NCBI GenBank assembly: GCA_016719105.1
Contig: JADKAQ010000049.1
Span: 1-13,468, forward strand
Length of the DNA: 13,468 bases
DNA from: Gemmatimonadota bacterium
GTDB lineage: Bacteria; Gemmatimonadota; Gemmatimonadetes; Gemmatimonadales; Gemmatimonadaceae
Reading direction: 5' to 3'
Below are positions 1 to 7,391 of this stretch, in pieces. Under the pieces are notes generated by a model. It was given only the letters and a program-made list of their open reading frames with translations, did not search any database and had not been told where the DNA came from. The position numbers and the translations under genes are program-made. The stretch's first letter is position 1. Each line of letters starts with the position of its first letter.

Positions 1-300
1 GTGTCGTGTGGAGGCGGCTCGAAGACTTCGTGCCGCATCAGGTCCTCCGGGGAGAATCGGTCAAACGCCTCGATCATGACTCCGGCCTACAAGGAAGCCC
101 GGTTCGAATAGACGCTCTCGGTATTCGGTGTCGTCGCCGGCGTAACTGCAGAGTCCCTGTTCCACGAACCAACGACGCTGCTCGCGCGGTGAGCCACCCA
201 GGCGACCATCTGCTGCCCACAGGTCCTCGCTGAAGTTGAGTGGCGCACCGGAACGATAGGTCAGCACTGACGGGATCGGCACATGCTGACCAAGCCGGGT
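1..300 (-). CDS. Unidentified protein, 3' part at window edge
   Basis: The minus strand from about 300 down to 1 reads as protein-like sequence in two frames. The first frame contains SVLTYRSGAPLNFSEDLW and then QRRWFVEQGLCSYAGDDTEY, ending at 61-63. A neighbouring frame then continues toward the edge with MIEAFDRFSPEDLMRHEVF. The composition (aromatics, acidic runs, ordered hydrophobic spacing) looks coding, and the frame change near position 75 matches the single-base indels seen in other genes here. I do not recognise the family and see no catalytic motif. The start is unclear; the frame upstream of 282 contains a hydrophobic TTTIGAVIGPAIYPAW stretch that could belong to it. The end lies outside the window or is masked by another frameshift. 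Confidence 0.35.
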
Positions 301-1437
301 AGATTGCCGGCCCGATGACAGCGCCGATCGTCGTCGTCCCAGCTGAGAACTTGCGGTCGACCAAGCGCGCGACCGGCGTCGCGGTCATTGCGCGGTGCAC
401 GACCCTATGTTACGCTGGTCAAGTGCGGTCGTCACCTTCTCCGGTTGCCGTCCACGAGCGGACGCCTACTGCGCCGACCGCCTCCAAGGCCGTCGGCGGT
501 CACGATGGCGGCGCCGAGGGCCGGGAGTCGGCCCTTCTGCAGCTTAGCGGAACGATGATCCCCGACAGGTCGCTGGCGCAGGGGCACTCGCTTGATCCTG
601 CCACCGTTCAGACGACCCGCAAGGAGAGCGAGAATGCTTCGCGCCACCAAGAAGTCGGTGTTTTGGCAGGTGATTAACGCTTCATGGTTCGAACCACCCT
701 CGTCCTGTAGGTGTTGATTGTACGTCGCTTGTCAGGAGGCGTCCGGGCATCGAGTGACAGGAAGTCGATCGTCCCGCTACCGCCGCCTGCCGTATCGGGT
801 CCGATTCACCGCGTGGATTAGGCCCGCACCCGCCGCGGCAACGTGTGTGACCAGCAGAGCTCGCAGCTGCGCCAGTTCCACGGCGTTGGCCGGGAAGTAT
901 TGGAGAGTTCTTCCGTTCGTCTGGCGGATTGGAAAACAAGCCATCTGACCACCCACCGCAACCAGCAAGCGGAAACAGCAGGACGCTTATTACCAGCCAC
1001 GCGGGCAGACTTCTGAGATCGTTCCTGCTCTGCCACCAATGACAATGCCTGGGCGTCCCCCGACAAAGCCATAGTAGGTTTTCTGGCGTCTCCCATCCAC
1101 TTTGCAACACCGACGGTTTGCGGTCGGAGTCGGCCGGTGGCATCGGGTCCGGCAGAACGTTGTAAACAATCCACCCGCCGCGATCGCTCAAGCTCGGCCG
1201 CGACTCTGGTCGCTGAGCTACCGCATCCGCCGACTACCGATGCCCAAAGCGCGCCAAAAGGTGCGCCGTCGCTACCTGCGCGGGCGTAGGCATCTGAACG
1301 GCTCGGAGGACCCAAGCACGCTGACTTGTGGGCGGCGGAAGGATGAGGACATGGCGTGGTAATGTTCGGGCGAACGCCCAGCGTTCGGTTGCAAGAAGGT
1401 CCAGCAATGCGAGCGGAGCAGACTCTCGAACTCGCTT
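301..1437. other. Poorly resolved 1.1 kb stretch
   Basis: I cannot assign a confident gene here. Long open frames exist on both strands, but GC-rich DNA produces these readily, and the plus-strand ones have low-complexity Arg/Ser/Pro-rich translations. The only stretch with protein-like character is on the minus strand between about 1160 and 770 and is listed separately. No tRNA, terminator or repeat array is evident. Confidence 0.4.
770..1100 (-). CDS. Possible small membrane or lipoprotein-like gene, frameshifted
   Basis: The minus strand carries a hydrophobic segment, LPAWLVISVLLFPLAGC, around 1010-960. In one frame it ends in a lipobox-like LAGC. In the neighbouring frame it continues as LVAVGGQMACFPIRQTNG and ELAQLRALLVTHVAAAGAG. 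Switching frame there gives a single transmembrane helix followed by a soluble region of about 50 residues. I do not recognise a family. It would lie downstream of the cassette-like core at 1438-1462 in the same orientation as the other cassette genes, which is the only contextual support. It could be a chance open frame. Confidence 0.22.
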
Positions 1438-1462
1438 GTCCAACGCGAGTTGTGGTTAAGGC
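1438..1462 (-). repeat. attC-like core pair, very short
   Basis: On the minus strand GCCTTAAC (1462-1455) is followed ten bases later by GTTGGAC (1444-1438), which fits the attC R' consensus GTTRRRY. The first half resembles RYYYAAC with one extra base. It lies 52 bases after the stop of the NTF2-like gene, where an attC is expected. The two cores are only 25 bases apart end to end, with no room for the usual L boxes and loop. It is either a collapsed site or a chance match. Confidence 0.28.
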
Positions 1463-1513
1463 ATCCACAGGAGGAGCTGAACCACGTGGCCAACGCGCTG
1501 TTGTCACGCGGCA

Positions 1514-2044
1514 TCATGGCTTCACCGCGACGTTCGACGCGTGCAGGTGCAGAAATACGCCAGTTGGCGCCCTCTTGGCGAAAGATCACGGTCCAGCGGG
1601 CGAGGCGCTCGGCGTTGCGGAGGTAAAACGTGACCAGCACCAGCCCAGGCTCAGCGGCTGAATGCGTAAGGTCGGTTGGATTGAGTCGATGGAAAGGCGG
1701 TCCGCCGGTCGCGTGCGACCGAATGTCGGCGAACACCGCTCGAAAGGTCAGATCGATCCCGCGCGGTCCGCTAACCCGTTCGGCCATCTGGGCGGCGGGT
1801 TGAAAGATCGTTGCCAGAATCAGAGAACGCGGCCCGAAACGGCTGCCAATCGAGATGTTCGAACGCCGTCAGGGAACACGCGAATCGCCTGAGCCACTGC
1901 CGCCGAATCGCCGCGCGCGTCACTCGTCGACGCGACGGCGGAAGGTTGGGCACCTTACCCTTCGAGACGAACCGGCCACGCGGTGACGCCGACGATCACC
2001 GCGCCAAGCGCAGGAACGTGCGTGTTCAACCGTAACGGGTGCAT
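1514..2044 (-). CDS. NTF2/SnoaL-like (DUF4440-type) exported protein, frameshifted
   Basis: The start is the ATG at 2044, preceded by GAAAGGA. It opens with a hydrophobic leader (PALGAVIVGVTAWPV), probably a signal peptide. After a frame change near 1950 the body shows the NTF2-like pattern: a helix with HLDWQPFRAAFSDSATIF (the frame changes again near 1815), then GIDLTFRAVFADIR, a beta strand PGLVLVTFYLRNAERLARW, and TVIFRQEGANWRI. Near 1560 the frame changes once more to HLHASNVAVKP and the stop at 1514; HxHASN is the usual C-terminal signature of DUF4440-type proteins. Length is about 170 residues, normal for an exported member. Such proteins are cone-shaped folds used as enzymes or binding domains, so the substrate cannot be inferred. 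It follows the DUF2306-like gene without an attC between them. Confidence 0.62.
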
Positions 2045-2090
2045 TCCTTTCGTTCGAGCAAGTATGATGAGTGGAGCGCGACGTTCAGGA

Positions 2091-2799
2091 TCAACAACCA
2101 AGGCAGCCAAAGAATGCGGCCGCGAGCCGCGGGCCGCAACGTGAGGTTGGGCCTCGCGGGCCCAGGCTGGGACTGGCCGATCGCCGCTGCCGGATGGCCG
2201 GGAACCACGCCAGCAACATCTCGACGACGAGAACGGCACAACCCACGAGCCCGGTCGCGCGTGGCGTGCGCGGTCGGGATCGTAGAGGCTGGGAGCGTCT
2301 TGCCAGTCGTACATCAGCCCGCAACCACGCATTTGACGCCATCACGCTGCGAATCATGAAGGCGCGATGAGCGGCGAAGTTCTTCCGCGACGACTGGCGC
2401 CGCGGCGAAGCGTGAAAATAAGCCGACGGTCGGTGAGCGCGGAAAATGGACAGTCGCGAGCCTCGTACTCGCCGACAATCGCCCCGGGGTAGATCGCCAG
2501 TACCGCGGCGCCGGACGCCCCAATGACGTAGCCCCCGCCGATCGCCCGATGCCACTGTAGCGCGCGTTGGCGCAGGGGCGCGACGAACTTTGCAATGGCG
2601 CGCCGAGAAACGACGGGCAGCTGGCCAAAGCAGATGCGACGTACCACACCTGCTTGTTGAACAAGGAGGGGCCGAGGCTGATCATGCACGGCACAAGCGG
2701 TAGTGGACCGCGCGGTAGAGGTAGTACAGGCTGAGCGTCGTGACCGCGACGAGGACACCGTAACGCCGACACGAATCGAAGTGGTCGGCTATGTGTCAT
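2091..2799 (-). CDS. DUF2306-like integral membrane protein, frameshifted
   Basis: The start is taken at the ATG at 2799, 35 bases after the attC core at 2835-2841. Reading across frames gives several transmembrane segments: VLVAVTTLSLYYLYRAV, VWYVASALASCPSFLGAPL, a polar stretch with RQRALQWHRAIGGGYVIGA, LAIYPGAIVGEY, then the family-like KNFAAHRAFMIRSVMASNAW, and a last helix VGCAVLVVEMLLAWFP. The alternation of HR-containing loops (QWHR, AHRAFMIRS) with helices is characteristic of DUF2306 proteins, multi-pass membrane proteins of unknown function. At least three frame changes are needed. The true C-terminus is unclear; 2091 is the stop of the frame holding the last helix. Family assignment is from remembered motif pattern only. 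Confidence 0.5.
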
Positions 2800-2834
2800 G
2801 CGTATGATGGTGAGGCGCCTGCGATGCGCGAAAG

Positions 2835-2931
2835 GCCTAACGCTGAGCATCAGCCGCAGCGGCAGACAGAGCATTGCGGCCGCAGGCCGCACGCAAGCAA
2901 GAGGCGCCGGCTGCCGCGGCGCATGTCAGAC
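2835..2931 (-). repeat. attC-like recombination site (best supported)
   Basis: The left core GCCTAAC (2835-2841; GTTAGGC on the minus strand) and the right core GTCAGAC (2925-2931; GTCTGAC on the minus strand, one mismatch to RYYYAAC) are 97 bases apart end to end. Inside them GCCGC and GGCAG blocks (2853-2865) pair with CTGCCGCGGC (2911-2920), with small bulges as in attC L boxes. The central 40 bases hold a further small palindrome around GCGGCCGC. The stop of the SnoaL-like gene falls inside the right core (2926-2928), and the DUF2306-like start is 35 bases beyond the left core. This is the arrangement of an integron cassette boundary read on the minus strand. Confidence 0.6.
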
Positions 2932-3481
2932 CCTCACAGGCGATGACTTTTTGGGGGGGTGAGCCGAGACCCACGAACCAGGAGCAGACCAATAGCGCGG
3001 CGGCGTCGGCAGCGGCGCGTCACTGTTCCAGATGTTCGACTGGATCTCCGGGTCCCGCTAACTGCGCCACACGTTCAGCTGCCGCATCGGTACGTGTTCG
3101 GCCGTAGGTCACCACCGTAGATCCCGGCATCGACCACGAGATCGTTGTCTCCGTAGAAGTCGGTGGACTTCCTCGCGAACTCCGTGAGGCCGGCCTTGAT
3201 GTACTCGACGGTGAAGTCGTGTATCGCCTGGAGGCCGGTGACCGCGTCTGCGCCGGGCGGGAAGGACTTGGCGTCGGGGGCGAACATCGAGTCGATCACG
3301 GCGACGTCCCCGGCGAGATGCGCCTTGCGGGTGAATCAACGTTCTGCTTGCGATGAAATCTGACGCGTCGCGTCCAGATCGAGGGGCGCCTGCTCTGCCC
3401 GGGAGGATGCAGGCTGGGGCCGTTACATGACTCACGACGATGCTGGCGAGCGCGAAGCGGAGGAGAGGCTTCCGAAGTCAT
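2926..3481 (-). CDS. Exported SnoaL-like (NTF2-fold) protein, frameshifted
   Basis: The likely start is the ATG at 3481, followed after one frame change by a signal peptide (PLLRFALASIVVSHVTAPAC). The mature part contains VIDSMFAPDAKSFPPGADAV, LQAIHDFTVEYIKAGLTEF, and STDFYGDNDLVVDAGIYGG, which is the typical SnoaL/DUF4440 order. A further frame change gives LNVWR and IQSNIWNSDAPLPTPP, matching the conserved C-terminal strand and the 'NIWNS' ending of this family. The stop TGA at 2928-2926 lies within the attC core. The length of about 180 residues is normal for a secreted member. The function is probably small-molecule binding or an isomerase/hydratase-like activity, not assignable. It sits alone between two attC-like sites, so it looks like a single-gene cassette. 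Confidence 0.65.
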
Positions 3482-3540
3482 CGCGGCCAGCGCGAAAGTC
3501 GAAAAAGGTGATCCACGCGGACCGGCTGGTTGCGTCGTCG

Positions 3541-3633
3541 GACTAACGTTCACGCTCGGCAGAAGCCGAACCGAAAAGAGCGAGCGGAGCGAGCATACAC
3601 TGACTCAGCTGTCTGCTGCAACCCGTGTTGGAC
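3541..3633 (-). repeat. attC-like recombination site, moderate
   Basis: The left core GACTAAC (3541-3547) and the right core GTTGGAC (3627-3633; GTCCAAC on the minus strand, an exact RYYYAAC) are 93 bases apart end to end. GGCAGA (3558-3563) and TCTGCTGC (3612-3619) can pair as an imperfect L-box stem with a one-base offset. It lies between the end of the VOC fragment and the start of the SnoaL-like gene (59 bases from core to ATG), the expected location. The left core has one mismatch, and the stem is weaker than at 2835-2931. Confidence 0.42.
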
Positions 3634-3747
3634 GGCGGAGCGACTGTCGGCTTCCGCCGCCCAACGCGGGATTGGCCATCGCGCGTCTTACTCGGCGGGT
3701 GTCGGTTCGATTCGCCAAGCCTCGTCAGCTGGCGCTCCAGGCGACTC

Positions 3748-4006
3748 CTACACCGGCGCGCGAGCCGCGCTCGGTACCTCATGCGGCAGCATCCAGGAGG
3801 TGCCGAACCTGTCGCGTAGCATGGCAAACCGATGCGCGAAGAAGGTCTTCTCCATCTTCATGAGTACCTGCCCGCCGTCCGAGAGGACCGCATAGAGGCG
3901 CTCGGCAGGAAGACTGGCGGCATTCGGCCCTGGGCTGTACGTCATCATCATGGTGATCTTGCCGCCTAGCTGCTGCTCGTAGAAGCGAAAGGCCTGTGCG
4001 TTAGGC
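3748..4006 (-). pseudogene. VOC (PhnB-like glyoxalase-fold) protein remnant
   Basis: The minus strand reads NAQAFRFYEQQLGGKI, then TMMMTYSPGPNAA, then LPAERLYAVLSDGGQVLM and TFFAHRFAMLRDRFGTSWML, ending at 3748. This is the PhnB/3-demethylubiquinone methyltransferase-like VOC pattern: FRFYE..LGGKI near the N-terminus and F.A.RFGM..DRFG.PWM near the C-terminus. Two things are missing. The first dozen or so residues are gone, because the reading frame runs straight into the GTTAGGC core at 4000-4006 with no start. A middle segment of roughly 50 residues that normally follows MMTYG.SP (the MHA.L and GFSV..strand region) is also absent. The reading frame is otherwise intact. It is unlikely to fold as a functional dimeric VOC enzyme. 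Confidence 0.6.
4000..4006 (-). repeat. Orphan attC core
   Basis: GTTAGGC on the plus strand (GCCTAAC on the minus strand) lies six bases after the hydrolase stop codon, the position of an attC start. No matching GTTRRRY partner or L-box stem follows within 150 bases; instead the body of a VOC gene begins immediately. This is either a half site left by deletion or a chance match. Confidence 0.4.
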
Positions 4007-4012
4007 GAAACC

Positions 4013-4815
4013 TCAGCGGGCGAGAAACGCGAGAAGCGCTTCGCGGAACGGCCCGGGTGCCTCGAGGTTCACCATGTGCCCGACTCCAGGGATGTCGACA
4101 CGCTGCACGCGGGCCGCTTGCGCTTGGATGGCCCGCGCGACGTCGAGAATGAACGGGTGTCGGCCGTACCCACCACCGCAGGATGGGGGCGGTGAGCTCG
4201 GCGGGGACGACCGGACGCAGGGGCGCGGCTTCCACCTCGAGGTCAGGATGGCGAACCACGCCGGCCCAGAACGGGGACTGATCCTCGACCCACAGACGCA
4301 CGCGCTGCGCGGTGGTGTGGATCGCGCAGCGCGGTGCGAGAATCTAGGCGCTGCCGAGCCACGCCCGCGCCACCCGCGACCGAGTCTTGCTCGCTTCGCT
4401 GCCTCGCGTGCGACCGCGAGCCACGCGGGTATCGGCGTCCTCGGCCCACGTCCCGCCGATGATGCCCGGCGACCAGCACGAGGCGATCCACTCGCTCGGG
4501 ATGCGCGAGTGCGAAGTCCATCGCGATACGCCCCGAGGGAGAGGCCGACGAGCGACGCCTCGTGGCAACTGCAGCGCGTCCATCAGGGCGCGCAGGGTCG
4601 TGATGCGCGGAGAATGCGGTGTCCGCAGCGCCTGAGCGACCGTAGCCTCGCGCGTCATACCGGATGACGCGATGTGTGCGCTGAAGTGCGCCAAACTCCG
4701 CGTCCCACATGCGACGGTCGAGATTGCCGCCATGCAGGAGGATTACCGGGCTCCCGGTGCCGGCACTCTCGTAGAACAGCGTACTGCCGCAGACCTAGAT
4801 CGGCTGCCCGCACCA
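4013..4815 (-). CDS. Alpha/beta hydrolase, frameshifted
   Basis: The minus strand shows a canonical alpha/beta-hydrolase order across several frames: LFYESAGTGSPVILLHGG (strand and oxyanion-hole HGG), RRMWDAEFGALQRTHRVIRY, DARGYGRSG, then ASLVGLSLGG-like residues forming the nucleophile elbow G-L-S-L-G (about 4545-4530), RIAMDFALAHPERVDRLVLV, and a C-terminal part VEDQSPFWAGVVRHPDLEVE with IPGVGHMVNLEAPGPF carrying the catalytic histidine (GH). It ends REALLAFLAR and stops at 4015-4013. Total length is about 260 residues, normal for this fold. A TAG near 4798 interrupts the N-terminal frame, so the start is uncertain; it may overlap the end of the membrane protein upstream. The substrate is unknown; the family includes esterases, lactonases and dehalogenases. 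Confidence 0.72.
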
Positions 4816-4829
4816 GCGAAGGTCAGGCG

Positions 4830-5271
4830 GCGCCGGCACCTGGTCCCTGCCCGAGTGAAGTCGTCCGCCGCTACGAACGCAGACACGATCATCGCCACCC
4901 CGGCAGCGAGGTCGAGGCAGACAGAGACCCAAAGCGCCACGATCACTCCCTGCATTGTGGGGCCGTGTTCTGCGAATGCGATCGCCGCATCGATCAGCAC
5001 CAATCCAAGCAACGCAGCCACCACGCCGGCGGCAGCTGTTCAGCCGCGTCGTCGAGTGGGGCCACCGGCACGACGGCGAGACGATCCCGAACGCCTGTGC
5101 CGCCACCAACAGGTCCAGGATGACGTTCACCCAGAAGGCAGGAACCGCCGTTCCGGCACGCGCCCGGAAACGTGTCGGCGCGGACGAACAGAATGACCGA
5201 GGTGGCGGAATGGCCGCCGTCGCCAGTGTTGCCACCGCTGCGAACGGGAGTAGTCGCCCGGGCCAGCGCAT
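4830..5271 (-). CDS. Four-helix integral membrane protein, frameshifted
   Basis: The start is well supported: ATG at 5271 with a near-perfect Shine-Dalgarno AGGAGGT (5282-5276) four bases upstream. Across frames the helices are LLPFAAVATLATAAI, VNVILDLLVAAQAFGIV, VAALLGLVLIDAAIAFA, and VIVALWVSVCLDLAAGVAMI followed by VSAFVAADDF. The acidic residue after each of the last helices and the short loops suggest a small, possibly oligomeric, membrane protein of about 145 residues. I do not recognise a named family. The gene begins 40 bases after the attC core at 5312-5318, so it is the first gene of its cassette, with the hydrolase downstream. The C-terminal end is uncertain because the open frame runs on into the hydrolase N-terminus. 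Confidence 0.58.
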
Positions 5272-5275
5272 CGCT

Positions 5276-5282
5276 ACCTCCT
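5276..5282 (-). promoter_or_regulatory. Strong ribosome binding site
   Basis: AGGAGGT on the minus strand, four bases before the ATG at 5271. It fixes the start of the four-helix membrane protein and is the clearest Shine-Dalgarno in the window. It lies 29 bases past the attC core, as is common for integron cassettes that carry their own translation signals but no promoter. Confidence 0.7.
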
Positions 5283-5311
5283 GTGAAGGACATACACACG
5301 GACGTTGCGCA

Positions 5312-5383
5312 GCCTAACGCGTGTGCCTGCTGCGGACACTCGAAGAGTATTTGTGGGCGCAGTCCGCGCCGTATGCTTAGCGC
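5312..5383 (-). repeat. attC-like recombination site
   Basis: The left core GCCTAAC (5312-5318) lies opposite a degenerate right core GCTTAGCGC (5375-5383). Inside, GCGGAC (5332-5337) and GTCCGC (5362-5367) are perfect inverted repeats acting as an L-box stem around a 24-base loop, and CTAACGCGTGTG versus the reverse complement CTAAGCATACGG keep outer-stem similarity. The site fills the gap between the VanZ-like stop (5389) and the Shine-Dalgarno of the next gene. Its length of 72 bases is in the usual attC range. The right core is imperfect, which is normal for the R'' side. Confidence 0.6.
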
Positions 5384-5388
5384 AGCCG

Positions 5389-5817
5389 TCAGCAGTAAGC
5401 CTCGCCAGAGCGCCCGCACCGGTGGCCGGCCGGACGGGCTCGAGGGCTGAAGCGGCCCGGAGCACGCACCAGACGGGATAGCACCAGAACATCGAGCGCG
5501 GCGGCGAGCCCTACGCCAGCGGCATACATAGCGAAGTCCCATGGGTCGAAAGTGTGTCCGAGCGCCGCAATGCCGGCGCCCTGCAGGAGTTCGGCACCGG
5601 ATGATGCCAGGAGGACCACGATCGCCTTCGAGGCTGCCGGCCGCAGGGCGGCCACTCGGTCGTCGATGAAGCACAACAGGTAGTAGAACGCGAACGGCAG
5701 CGTGAGGTCTGAGAAGTAGCTGCTGACCAGCGGCCGCAACTCCGGGTCAAGAAGTGCGCGCAGGTCGATCAAGTGGAAAGCGGCGACAAGCAGATTGATC
5801 GCTACGCCGATAGCCAA
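5389..5817 (-). CDS. VanZ-like membrane protein
   Basis: This is one of the few uninterrupted genes, about 142 residues. It has four predicted helices: AIGVAINLLVAAFHLI, SDLTLPFAFYYLLCFI, SKAIVVLLASSGAELLQ, and a final helix after the VanZ-type signature FDPWDFAMYAAGVGLAAALD. The combination of a polar E in the third helix (AELLQG) with the F-D-x-x-D motif before the fourth is diagnostic of the VanZ-like family. The founding member modestly raises teicoplanin resistance; most members have no known role. The start is probably the TTG at 5817, since no ATG or GTG with a ribosome site is visible in frame upstream, so an N-terminal frameshift is possible. The stop is six bases from the attC-like site. 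Confidence 0.68.
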   Translation of the reverse strand: MAIGVAINLLVAAFHLIDLRALLDPELRPLVSSYFSDLTLPFAFYYLLCFIDDRVAALRPAASKAIVVLLASSGAELLQGAGIAALGHTFDPWDFAMYAAGVGLAAALDVLVLSRLVRAPGRFSPRARPAGHRCGRSGEAYC

Positions 5818-5978
5818 GCGCGTAGGTGAGCGTCGAGCAAGGGAGCGATGGGCACGAGGTCTCAGGAAGTCTCGGAGTCGCAGATGCCAGTTGGGTCGCT
5901 GACGAACTGGGCCACGGCGGCGGTCCTCGCCATCATAACCCCCTCATCACGTGTGTTCGGAAGCCGCAAGATTCTCCG

Positions 5979-6248
5979 TCAGCGAGCGAGAAAGAAGCTG
6001 ATTAGCGCTGCGACCGAGCCGAAGGCGGCCACGAGTCGCCATCGCCGACTTGTCAGAAAGGGCGCGACGGCCTGGAGAAGCAGGCCACACAAAAGCACGA
6101 GAAACGCGCCCGAGACGCCGCGGGGTGGGGGCGTCTGGAACCACTCGCGAGCCGCGAGCGCCGTCGCGCCCATGGTGAGTAGCAAGAGCGCGAGCAGGGC
6201 AGTTCGCTCGAACCCGCGTGCGGCTGTGTAGTCGGACGTGTCTGCCAT
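5979..6248 (-). CDS. Small three-helix membrane protein, hypothetical
   Basis: Uninterrupted 89-codon gene starting at the ATG at 6248 (MADTSDYTAARGFER). Three hydrophobic segments follow: TALLALLLLTMGATALAA, GAFLVLLCGLLLQAVAPFL, and WRLVAAFGSVAALISFFLA ending just before the stop. Positively charged SRRWR sits between helices two and three. No family is recognised. It lies directly downstream of the VOC gene and upstream of the VanZ-like gene, apparently in the same three-gene cassette (no attC core between 5389 and 6737). The upstream region has no strong ribosome site, so translation may depend on the preceding gene. Confidence 0.6.
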   Translation of the reverse strand: MADTSDYTAARGFERTALLALLLLTMGATALAAREWFQTPPPRGVSGAFLVLLCGLLLQAVAPFLTSRRWRLVAAFGSVAALISFFLAR

Positions 6249-6299
6249 GCGGACCAGAATGCTGCGGTGGATTCGCGAACGAAACGGCGTGATGCCGCG

Positions 6300-6703
6300 T
6301 GCGCATCGATTCCTGAGCCCGCGCACTTGCGCGCTTGAGCGATCATGAAGCACAGCCCGTCCGGCGCGACGACGAAGAACGCGCGATAGGGTTGACCGTT
6401 GATCTCCTGCTCGTCGACAATTCCGGGCTTTGCTCCGTTCGCCATCAGTTCGGCGAATGCGGCGTCGAGGTCGTCGACTTCGAAGAAGCACCCCTCCTGC
6501 GTCGGATCGCCGCCATTCTGAGCGAGCCCGATTGCGATACCGTCGCGTGTAAGTACAGCAGCGGGATGTGGCGTCTCGCGCCGCGCCGCTACGCGAAACC
6601 CGAAGGCCTGCTCATAGTATGGAATCGCTGCGGCGACATCGGCGACAGGGAGCGCAAGCGCGTCGTCGGCATAGGGCACAGCGGTAAGAAGGACAGCCCT
6701 CAT
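6300..6703 (-). CDS. VOC family (glyoxalase/bleomycin-resistance-like) protein
   Basis: The start is ATG at 6703 (a GTG two codons upstream is possible), 33 bases after the attC core at 6737. The sequence shows the VOC layout: LPVADVAAAIPYYEQAFGFR (first beta-alpha unit), VLTRDGIAIGLAQNGG, EGCFFEVDDLDAAFAELMAN (second unit), and a C-terminal PYRAFFVVAPDGLCFMIAQ ending where members usually stop. One frame covers the whole domain. No stop appears at the natural end, and the frame reads on into the small membrane protein, so a base is probably missing near 6300-6330. Members sequester or modify small electrophiles or antibiotics; the substrate is unknown. VOC proteins are common integron cassette products. 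Confidence 0.68.
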
Positions 6704-6736
6704 TGACACGCATTCATGAACTAGCCGTTGTCGTCG

Positions 6737-6907
6737 GCCTAACGTCCGCGTTCCGCTGCGCTGCATCCAACCAAAGCGAGGTGGGCCGGCGCCATGCCCT
6801 GCCCGCACAATGAGTGGCGCCGGCCCACGCCGCCGGCCCAACGCGGCAACGGCCGCAACATGCCGCCCATGGCGCACGCGGCCAAGCCGGCCTTCCCGCG
6901 GGTGCAC
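6737..6907 (-). repeat. attC-like region with strong hairpin
   Basis: GCCTAAC at 6737-6743 gives a minus-strand GTTAGGC core 33 bases before the VOC start. Between this core and the stop of the upstream gene (6908) lies a perfect 14-base inverted repeat, 6781-6794 with 6815-6828 (GTGGGCCGGCGCCA and its complement), around a 20-base loop. This is a plausible attC stem. The opposite core is not clear: no GTTRRRY occurs on the plus strand before 6907, and GCCCAAC at 6836 points the wrong way. The hairpin has no T tract, so a simple terminator is less likely. Confidence 0.42.
6781..6828. repeat. Perfect 14-bp inverted repeat
   Basis: Arms 6781-6794 and 6815-6828 are exactly complementary and GC-rich, separated by a 20-base spacer. 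It is the strongest short hairpin I found in the window. It lies between two minus-strand genes next to an attC-like core, so it may be the extrahelical stem of an attC site. It could also act as a transcript stabiliser or weak terminator. Confidence 0.8.
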
Positions 6908-7391
6908 CTAGAACCGCATGTAGGCGCATCCCGCGTTCTGTGCCCGGGCCAGTCCAAACATGCCGGAGGGCACGGCATAGGCGTGCGGCACGAACCCAGC
7001 CCGCAGGGCGGCGTGTACCGCCGAGGCGTCCGTGCCACGCTTGGTGGCCAGACGGCGCGCCAAGTGTCCAAGCGCGAAGTCGCAGACGAGACCGAACCCA
7101 CCGCCGTCGAAGAAGTCCTTCAGCGTCGGCATCACGTAATCCGGGACGGGACTCGGTGCTCGGTGCCAGAACGGATTGCGCGTCGCGGGTTGCTGCGTGG
7201 TGGGGTCCTTGACCCCATACTCGGTTCCGAGTTCGAAGCGGGCCCAGGTCTCGTCGTTCAGGGCCGCGGGCACGGCTTGAGTGCGAATGTTGAAGACCAC
7301 GCGAGCGACGTATGACCCGCTCGGATACACGGCGCGGCAGTTGTCGAGATAGCGTCCCGCGAACTGCAGGATGGTCGGATCGGCGGGATCA
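6908..7391 (-). CDS. DsrE-like hypothetical protein, N-terminus missing
   Basis: A long clean frame reads DPTILQFAGRYLDNCRAVYP, VARVVFNIRTQAVPAALND, ETWARFELGTEYGVKDP, TRNPFWHRAPSPVPDYV, TLKDFFDGGGFGLVCDFAL, HLARRLATKRG, AALRAGFVPHAYAVPSGMF and GLARAQNAGCAYMRF, stopping at 6908. The pattern (FNIR.QAVP.ALND..WA..ELG, then a VC-containing strand and a conserved VPSG...ARAQNAGC end) resembles secreted DsrE-fold hypotheticals of Acidobacteriota-type genomes; I am only moderately sure. Such proteins normally have a signal sequence and 50 or more residues before the YLDN helix. Here that region is replaced by a lipocalin-like sequence in another frame. Confidence 0.5.

Noticed and set aside
3659..3665. 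GCCCAACGCGG, also found at 6836 in similar context
   Set aside because: Both fit the core consensus but have no partner facing them at a sensible distance. They may be echoes of attC sequence, but I could not support separate sites.
6053..6300. VOC protein extended by about 80 residues
   Set aside because: The extension is antisense-free but overlaps the clean three-helix membrane protein in another frame and has no VOC character; the stop was probably lost by an indel.
6781..6828. Rho-independent terminator
   Set aside because: The hairpin is strong, but neither side has a run of T (plus) or A (minus strand reading), so a classical terminator is not supported.
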